Below the pieces are notes generated by a model. The model saw only the letters and a program-made list of their open reading frames with translations, made no database searches and had not been told where the DNA came from. The position numbers and the translations under genes were made by a program. From Streptomyces rubiginosohelvolus (GTDB lineage: Bacteria; Actinomycetota; Actinomycetes; Streptomycetales; Streptomycetaceae): DNA of 64,000 bases. The stretch is from assembly GCF_014649875.1 (NCBI RefSeq), contig NZ_BMTW01000008.1, positions 206,983-270,982 of the forward strand, in the 5' to 3' direction. Below, in pieces: positions 59,185 through 64,000 of this stretch; the first letter of the stretch is position 1, and each line of letters begins with the position of its first letter.

Positions 59185-60414
59185 TTGGTCGCCGCCCCGC
59201 GCTCCGCGCCGACGAGCGCAGCGCACCGTCGGGGGCGGCCGTCGTCGAATCCGTACCTCCGGCTGCTGGCGACGCCCGGGGCCCGCGCCTTCACGGCGGG
59301 CAATCTGATCGCCCGGCTGCCGATGGGGATGCTCAGCGTCAGCGCGGTCATCATGATCGCCGGGTCCCGGGGCTCGTACGCCCTCGCCGGGGCCGTCACC
59401 GCGACCGGCCTGGCGGCGACGGCGGTCGTCGCGCCCTTCACCGCCCGGCTGGTGGACCGCTTCGGGCAGGCGCGCGTCGCCGTGCCCGCCACCGCGCTCG
59501 CCGTGCTGGGGTCGCTGGCCCTGGTGCTGTGCGTGCACCACGACGCCCCGGCCTGGACGCTGTTCGCCGCATACGCCGCGACCGCGACGACCCCGAACAC
59601 CGGCGGGATGTCGCGGGCCCGCTGGGCGCATCTGCACCGGGGCGATCCGGCGGCCCTGCACACCGCGAACTCCTTCGAGCAGGCCGCCGACGAGCTGTGC
59701 TTCATGCTGGGCCCGGTGCTGGCCGCGACGCTCTGCGGGGCGCTGTTCCCGGAGGCGGGCACGCTGGTGGGGGCGGTGCTCCTGATGACCGGCGTCCTGA
59801 TCTTCGCGGCCCAGCGCGCCACGGAACCGCCGGTCACCCCGCGTACGAAGACGGTGGCCTCGCCCCTGCGCACGCCGGGGATGCCCGCACTGCTCGCGGT
59901 CTTCCTTGCCACGGGGGCGGTGTTCGGAGCCATGGAGGTGGTCTCCATCGCGCATGCCGGGGGCGCGATCCTGGCGCTCCAGGCGGCCGGTTCGTGCGCG
60001 GCGGGCCTGCTCTACGGTTCGCTGCGCCCGGCCCGGAACGCCCGTCTCCGGCTGCTGCTGTGCCTGGCCGCGATGACGGCCCTGATGTCCCTGCCGCTGC
60101 TGGCCGCCGCCGCGTCGGCCGCCCTGCCGGTTCTGGCGCTCTGCCTGCTGCTGGCGGGGGCGGCGACCGCGCCGACCATGGTCACGGGCATGACGCTGGT
60201 CCAGCGGGCCACGCGCCCGGAGCAGTTGAACGAGGGCATGACGCTCGCGGTGACCGCCTTGCTGGGCGGGGTCGCGGCCGGGGCGGCGGCGGGCGGCTGG
60301 CTGGTCGAACACGCGGGCACGGCCTCCGGCTACGCGGCCCCGATGTCGGCGGCGGCCCTCGCTCTGGTCGTCGCGGCTGCGGGCGGCGGGTACGGCCGGG
60401 AGCGGCGGAAGTGA
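59185..60414 (+). CDS. MFS transporter with unclear start
   Basis: The protein of about 409 residues has 12 spans and a family start region NPYLRLLATPGARAFTAGNLIARLPMGMLSVSAVIMIAGS. The loop AARLVDRFGQARVAVPAT-like motif TARLVDRFGQARVA is present. No ATG precedes the first span; the nearest in-frame possibility is TTG at 59185, with a poor ribosome site. The gene may have been hit by the same event that removed the LysR partner, or it may use TTG. The C-terminus is complete and ends GGGYGRERRK. If inactive it would be a pseudogene; the reading frame is otherwise intact. Confidence 0.65.
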   Translation: MVAAPRSAPTSAAHRRGRPSSNPYLRLLATPGARAFTAGNLIARLPMGMLSVSAVIMIAGSRGSYALAGAVTATGLAATAVVAPFTARLVDRFGQARVAVPATALAVLGSLALVLCVHHDAPAWTLFAAYAATATTPNTGGMSRARWAHLHRGDPAALHTANSFEQAADELCFMLGPVLAATLCGALFPEAGTLVGAVLLMTGVLIFAAQRATEPPVTPRTKTVASPLRTPGMPALLAVFLATGAVFGAMEVVSIAHAGGAILALQAAGSCAAGLLYGSLRPARNARLRLLLCLAAMTALMSLPLLAAAASAALPVLALCLLLAGAATAPTMVTGMTLVQRATRPEQLNEGMTLAVTALLGGVAAGAAAGGWLVEHAGTASGYAAPMSAAALALVVAAAGGGYGRERRK

Positions 60415-60437
60415 AAAGGGCGCCTGGCGGCGGGCGT

Positions 60438-60479
60438 GAAAAAGCCGCTGCCCCGCGAGCGAACTCACGGGGCAGCGGC
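60438..60479 (-). terminator. Intrinsic terminator of tmRNA
   Basis: On the minus strand GCCGCTGCCCCG pairs with CGGGGCAGCGGC (60444-60455 with 60468-60479) around a 12-nt loop, followed by TTTTT (60438-60443). It lies 14 nt beyond the ssrA 3' end. Confidence 0.9.
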
Positions 60480-60493
60480 CTACATGGGAATTG

Positions 60494-60877
60494 TGGAGAT
60501 GGCGGGAATCGAACCCGCGTCCAACGGTGCGGAACCAGGGCTTCTCCGAGTGCAGTTCGCTGCGCTTTTCTCGGCCCCGGAGGTCACGCGAACAAGCCTC
60601 CGACAGGCCCAGCCACTGTTTGATTTCCTTCTCGGCCCCGTGGCCGGGCCGAGAAGTTTAGATCCCTAGTTGATGCCAGGATCCGGGTCGGGATCACCCC
60701 CGGGCTGACACTCCGCAGAGTCTTCGCTAGCTGCTAATTAGGCAGCGAGGGCGAAGGCGGAGGAATCGCGCTTGGAATTGGCGATTATTGTTTGCGACAT
60801 ATGGTTTACGAGATCATTGCCGCTTCCTCGACTCGCTTCCCCTGCTTCGACATCCGCTGTCGAAACCGATCATCCCC
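60494..60877 (-). ncRNA. ssrA: Transfer-messenger RNA
   Basis: The tmRNA rescues stalled ribosomes with SmpB. The tRNA-like ends pair (GGGGATG at the 5' end with CATCTCC near the 3' end), and a T-arm GCGGGTTCGATTCCCGC is present. The tag reading frame encodes ANSKRDSSAFALAA and ends at TAA, close to the tag I recall for S. coelicolor (ANTKRDSSQQAFALAA). The length (about 384 nt) fits. CCA does not follow the discriminator A in the genomic sequence (ACAA instead), so CCA is added after transcription. The gene lies 99 nt downstream of smpB on the same strand. Confidence 0.93.
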
Positions 60878-60975
60878 ATGTGGTGTTTTCAAAACGCGCA
60901 CCTTCGCTGAGGTGCACGGCCCATCGTACGTGACCAACGCCGGACGATGCCAGCGTATTCCCCCTGCGGGGGTCC

Positions 60976-61464
60976 TCAGGCGCTGCGCTGCCGCCGGCGG
61001 GCCGCCGCGATGGCGCGGTTCGTCTCCCGCGTGTCCTGCTTCTCGCGGAGCGTCTGCCGCTTGTCGTACTCCTTCTTGCCCTTCGCGAGCGCGATCTCGA
61101 CCTTGACCCGGCCGTCCTTGAAGTACAGCGCGAGCGGCACGATCGTGTGGCCCGTCTCCTGCGACTTCGACTCCAGCTTGTCGATCTCGGCCCGGTGCAG
61201 CAGCAGCTTCCGCTTCCGCTTGGCCGCGTGGTTGGTCCAGGTGCCCTGGACGTACTCGGGGACGTGGATGTTGTGGAGCCACGCCTCGTGGTCGTCGATC
61301 TGCACGAAGCCGTCGACCAGGGAGGCCCGCCCCATGCGCAGGGACTTGACCTCCGTACCCATGAGGACGAGGCCGCACTCGTAGGTGTCGAGGATCGTGT
61401 AGTCGTGCCGCGCCTTCTTGTTCTGCGCGATCATCTTGCGCCCGGTGTCTTTTTCCTTCGCCAT
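60976..61464 (-). CDS. smpB: SsrA-binding protein
   Basis: The 162-residue protein binds tmRNA and the ribosome. It has the SmpB signature NKKARHDYTILDTYECGLVLMGTEVKSLRMGRASLVDGFVQID and the C-terminal Arg/Lys tail (KGKKEYDKRQTLREKQDTRETNRAIAAARRRQRSA) that probes the mRNA path. The length is typical. The ATG at 61464 is preceded by no Shine-Dalgarno sequence: only an 18-nt hairpin-forming gap separates it from the S41 stop. It is upstream of ssrA and the end of the ftsEX/S41 gene group. Confidence 0.96.
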   Translation of the reverse strand: MAKEKDTGRKMIAQNKKARHDYTILDTYECGLVLMGTEVKSLRMGRASLVDGFVQIDDHEAWLHNIHVPEYVQGTWTNHAAKRKRKLLLHRAEIDKLESKSQETGHTIVPLALYFKDGRVKVEIALAKGKKEYDKRQTLREKQDTRETNRAIAAARRRQRSA

Positions 61465-61485
61465 AGTGCGGTCATTTTCGCACTA
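61464..61485 (-). promoter_or_regulatory. Stop-start hairpin between the S41 protease gene and smpB
   Basis: TAGTGCG (61464-61470) pairs with CGCACTA (61479-61485) around 8 nt. The arms contain the S41 stop codon on one side and the first base of the smpB start on the other, and no ribosome-binding sequence lies between. It could couple translation of the two genes. Confidence 0.5.
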
Positions 61486-62670
61486 CGACCCACCCCCGAG
61501 GCCACTCAATACCGTCTCGGCCCGCTGCTGGGCCCTCTCCCCCACCACGAGGTCGGGGGTGATGCCCCTGCCGTCGACGTTGCGGCCGCCCGGGGTGCGG
61601 TAGTGGCCGACGGTCAGCTCGGCCACCGAGCCGCCCGGGAGCCTGCTGGGCATCTGCACGGAGCCCTTGCCGAAGGTGGGCGAGCCGACGGTGACCGCGC
61701 GGCCCCGGTCCTGGAGGGCGCCGGTCAGCAGCTCGGCGGCGCTCATCGTGCCGCCGTCGACCAGGACGACGACCGGCCGGTCCGTGTCACCGCCCGGATC
61801 GGCGTACAAGGCGTGCTGATCCCCGCGTACGTCGTACGTGGCGACCAGGCCGCCGTCCAGGAAGGCGGAGGCGGCGACGACGGCCTCGGCGACGAGTCCG
61901 CCGGAGTTGGCGCGCAGATCGAGGAGTATCCCCGCCCCGTCGGGGGCGTCCCGGACCGCGTCCCGGACGTCGGCCCCCGCGCCCTTGGTGAAGGCGGCGA
62001 CCTTGACCAGGACCGCCGACGAGGGCGCGTCGCCCAGCTGCCGCACGGTGACCGCCTCGGTGGTCAGCCGAGCCCGCTCCAGGGTCTCGGTCCAGCTCCG
62101 GCCCTCCCGGACGAGCCCCAGCTCCACCCGGCTGCCCTCGGCCGCTCCCGTCCCGTCGCCGCGCAGTAACGCGACGACCTCCGCGACGGGGCGTTTGCCG
62201 ATCGCGCGGCCGTCCAGGGTGCGCAGCAGGTCGCCGGCGCGGATGCCGGCCCGGTCGGCGGGGCCGCCGGGCTGGACGCGGGAGACGGTGACGTCGCCGC
62301 GGCCGGTGCGCCGGGCGGAGAGCCCGACCCCGGTGTAGGTGCCGTCCAGCGCCTGCTCGAACTCCTCGTACTCCCGCTGGTCGTACACCGCGCCCCAGCG
62401 GTCCCCGCTGCGGCTGACGACCTCCTCGGCGGCGTCCTTCACGGACTTCCCGTCGGCCTCGGCCTCGGCGGCGGCGTCCTCGATCTCGTCGCGGTCGACC
62501 GGGGCGACGGTGGAGGAGACGGCGCGGGTCTGCGGACCGGGCCCGGGCTCGGGGTCCTGCGGCAGCGAACCGGTCGCGGCGGCGGTGGCGAGAGCGCACC
62601 CGAAGACCAAGGTCAGGGCCGCCCCGCGGCGAAGACCGCGGGGCCCGAAGCGTTGAGCGGAGCCCGACAT
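61483..62670 (-). CDS. S41-family C-terminal processing peptidase with PDZ domain
   Basis: The 395-residue protein has a signal or anchor (GLRRGAALTLVFGCALATAAATGSL, about 11-35) and a PDZ domain (about 125-200, VSRVQPGGPADRAGIRAGDLLRTLDGRAI). The S41 catalytic domain has Ser in VDGGTMSAAELLTGAL and Lys in TFGKGSVQ, the Ser/Lys dyad of CtpA-like proteases. It probably trims secreted or cell-wall proteins. The ATG at 62670 (MSGSAQRFGPRG) is preferred to 62742, which would lie inside the ftsX terminator. It is followed within 18 nt by smpB. Confidence 0.93.
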   Translation of the reverse strand: MSGSAQRFGPRGLRRGAALTLVFGCALATAAATGSLPQDPEPGPGPQTRAVSSTVAPVDRDEIEDAAAEAEADGKSVKDAAEEVVSRSGDRWGAVYDQREYEEFEQALDGTYTGVGLSARRTGRGDVTVSRVQPGGPADRAGIRAGDLLRTLDGRAIGKRPVAEVVALLRGDGTGAAEGSRVELGLVREGRSWTETLERARLTTEAVTVRQLGDAPSSAVLVKVAAFTKGAGADVRDAVRDAPDGAGILLDLRANSGGLVAEAVVAASAFLDGGLVATYDVRGDQHALYADPGGDTDRPVVVLVDGGTMSAAELLTGALQDRGRAVTVGSPTFGKGSVQMPSRLPGGSVAELTVGHYRTPGGRNVDGRGITPDLVVGERAQQRAETVLSGLGGGS

Positions 62671-62690
62671 GGCGACGAGTCTAGGACAAA

Positions 62691-62732
62691 CCCCCTGGGG
62701 CGCACGGGCGATCGCCTGTGCGCCCCAGGGGG
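62691..62732. terminator. Hairpin between ftsX and the S41 gene
   Basis: A 15-bp stem (62691-62705 with 62718-62732) continues inward through GGGCG/CGCCT to a minimal loop. It lies 6 nt past the ftsX stop and 20 nt before the S41 start on the minus strand, and may end ftsEX transcripts or attenuate read-through. Confidence 0.8.
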
Positions 62733-62738
62733 CACATG

Positions 62739-63656
62739 TCACACCTTCAGGTACTTGCGCAACGCGAAGAGAGCGGCGACGGCGGGCATCAGCAGACCGA
62801 TCGCGAGCACCAGCGGAAGCTTGGTCAGGACCGCGTCCCAGCCGATGAAGTTGATCAGGTTCAGCTTCTCCTGGAGGGCGAGACCGCCGTCGATCAGGAA
62901 GTACCGGCCGCCGAGCAGCATGGCGCAGGCCAGCACACCGCCGATCAGACCGGCGACGGCCGCCTCCATGATGAAGGGGGCCTGGATGTAGAAGCCGGAG
63001 GCCCCGACGAGGCGCATGATGCCCGTTTCACGTCTCCGGCTGAACGCGGAGACGCGCACGGTGTTGACGATCAGGATCAGCGCGATGACGAGCATGAGGA
63101 TCATCACGTAGATCGCGACGACGTTCATGCCGTTCATCAGCTCGAAGAGGTTGTCCAGGATGGACCGTTGGTCCTGGACGGACTGCACCCCGTCCCGCCC
63201 GGCGAACGCCGTCGCGACGACCTTGTACTTCTGCGGGTCGTCCAGCTTCACGCGGAACGACTCCTGCATCTGGTCGGGCGTGATGTTGCCCGCCATCGGG
63301 GAGTCCCCGAACTGCTCCTGGTAGTGCTTGTACGCCTCGTCGACCGTCTCGAAGTGGACCGTCTCGACGGCGTCCATCTTCTCCAGATCGGCTTTGATCT
63401 CCGCCTTCTGCTCCTTGGTGACAGCCCCCTTGGCGCACTTGGGCATGTCCTTGGCGTCGTTCTTGTTGCAGAGGAAGATCGAGACGTTGACCTTGTCGTA
63501 CCAGTAGTCCTTCATCGTGCTGACCTGCTCGCGCATCAGCAGCGCACCGCCGAACAGGGCGAGCGAGAGGGCGACGGAGACCACGACCGCGAAGGTCATC
63601 GTGAGGTTGCGGCGGAGACCGACGCCGATCTCCGACAGGACGAACTGGGCGCGCAT
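62739..63656 (-). CDS. ftsX: Cell division protein FtsX
   Basis: The 305-residue membrane subunit of the FtsEX complex has four spans: an N-terminal one (MTFAVVVSVALSLALFGGALLM, about 20-41) and three at about 178-200, 225-248 and 275-298. An extracellular domain of about 130 residues (45-175) binds cell-wall hydrolase partners. The domain contains two Cys (FLCNKNDAKDMPKCAKG), likely a disulfide. The ATG at 63656 starts MRAQFVLSEIGVGLRRNLTMTF. It is downstream of ftsE on the same strand, 54 nt apart. The length matches actinobacterial FtsX. Confidence 0.95.
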   Translation of the reverse strand: MRAQFVLSEIGVGLRRNLTMTFAVVVSVALSLALFGGALLMREQVSTMKDYWYDKVNVSIFLCNKNDAKDMPKCAKGAVTKEQKAEIKADLEKMDAVETVHFETVDEAYKHYQEQFGDSPMAGNITPDQMQESFRVKLDDPQKYKVVATAFAGRDGVQSVQDQRSILDNLFELMNGMNVVAIYVMILMLVIALILIVNTVRVSAFSRRRETGIMRLVGASGFYIQAPFIMEAAVAGLIGGVLACAMLLGGRYFLIDGGLALQEKLNLINFIGWDAVLTKLPLVLAIGLLMPAVAALFALRKYLKV

Positions 63657-63710
63657 GGCGTCCTTTCAGTACTCGATGCTCGAAATGCACGAGGGGCCGG
63701 GGCCCCTCGG

Positions 63711-64000
63711 TCAGTGCTGGTAGCCGTAGACGCCGCGTGCCTGGTCGCGTACGAGACGGCCCTGCTCGAGCTCGATGACGCGCTTGCGCATCTGGTCGAC
63801 GATGTTCTGGTCGTGGGTCGCCATGATCACGGTGGTGCCGGTCCGGTTGATCCGGTCCAGCAGCTTCATGATGCCCACCGAGGTCTGCGGGTCGAGGTTG
63901 CCGGTCGGCTCGTCCGCGATCAGCAGCATGGGGCGGTTGACGAAGGCGCGGGCGATGGCCACACGCTGCTGCTCACCACCGGAGAGCTCACCGGGCATCC
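63711..64000 (-). CDS. ftsE: Cell division ATP-binding protein FtsE, C-terminal part
   Basis: The last 95 codons of FtsE are present; the N-terminal Walker A part lies beyond the window edge. The visible motifs are the ABC signature LSGGEQQRVAIARAF, Walker B LLIADEPTGNLD and the switch region VIMATHDQNIVD. The C-terminus RLVRDQARGVYGYQH is typical for actinobacteria. FtsE hydrolyses ATP to activate FtsX and cell-wall cleavage at division. The gene is incomplete only because of the window limit. Confidence 0.95.
   Translation of the reverse strand, partial: MPGELSGGEQQRVAIARAFVNRPMLLIADEPTGNLDPQTSVGIMKLLDRINRTGTTVIMATHDQNIVDQMRKRVIELEQGRLVRDQARGVYGYQH

Overview
The window is high-GC actinobacterial DNA, and everything in it points to the chromosome core of a Streptomyces. 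The markers are an SsgA-like sporulation protein, an HU protein, an ECF sigma/anti-sigma pair matching SigU/RsuA, a HelD-type RNA polymerase remodeller, NnaR/NarK, a MatAB-type glycan synthase pair and a tmRNA whose tag (ANSKRDSSAFALAA) is of the Streptomyces type. From memory, and unchecked, the gene order resembles the S. coelicolor segment around SCO2917-SCO2969, so most of the window should be syntenic. The likely accessory parts are a low-GC patch at about 24.8-29.4 kb, the MITE at 49.04-49.21 kb and a rearranged junction at 58.9-59.2 kb.

0-12.5 kb: NAD salvage (end of pncB, pncA), a secreted M6 metalloprotease, two RDD membrane proteins, an SsgG-like protein, a GlcD-like FAD oxidase, a TPR protein, and 4-hydroxyphenylpyruvate dioxygenase divergent from its probable Lrp/AsnC regulator. 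13-16.8 kb: a tightly overlapping four-gene osmoprotectant ABC importer (permease, ATPase with CBS domains, second permease, lipoprotein). 16.8-24.5 kb: an ArsR regulator plus MFS exporter behind an array of TTGCAA repeats, a Lon-like serine protease, an IclR regulator, an SF2 helicase and a drug-type MFS transporter.

24.6-29.4 kb: a divergent tRNA-Cys(GCA), then a minus-strand island with a 780-residue WXG-type protein, a small helical partner, a lipoprotein, a decayed relative of that lipoprotein and a single-pass membrane protein. It has the look of a type VII-associated effector/immunity cassette. 29.7-34.6 kb: a three-subunit molybdenum hydroxylase whose 2Fe-2S subunit carries an N-terminal acidic extension of about 324 residues. 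34.9-39.9 kb: an operon of sugar-binding lipoprotein, two permeases and a GH20 beta-N-acetylhexosaminidase, preceded by a near-perfect DasR (dre) site and a second palindrome. It is probably for uptake and cleavage of chitin-derived sugars.

40-49 kb: DUF3039, YqgE/AlgH, MurA, AraC, DUF2000, HU, NAD-dependent malic enzyme and HelD. 49-55.5 kb: the MITE, rsuA/sigU, a CGNR regulator, two GNAT acetyltransferases, and nnaR/narK with GlnR-box-like 21-bp repeats between them. 55.6-60.4 kb: the MatAB-type extracellular glycan pair, next to the remnant of a LysR gene and an MFS gene with no clear start. 60.5-64 kb: ssrA, smpB, an S41 protease, ftsX and ftsE. SsrA and SmpB form the trans-translation system; FtsEX controls cell-wall hydrolysis. 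No CRISPR array, prophage, complete insertion sequence or biosynthetic gene cluster was seen.
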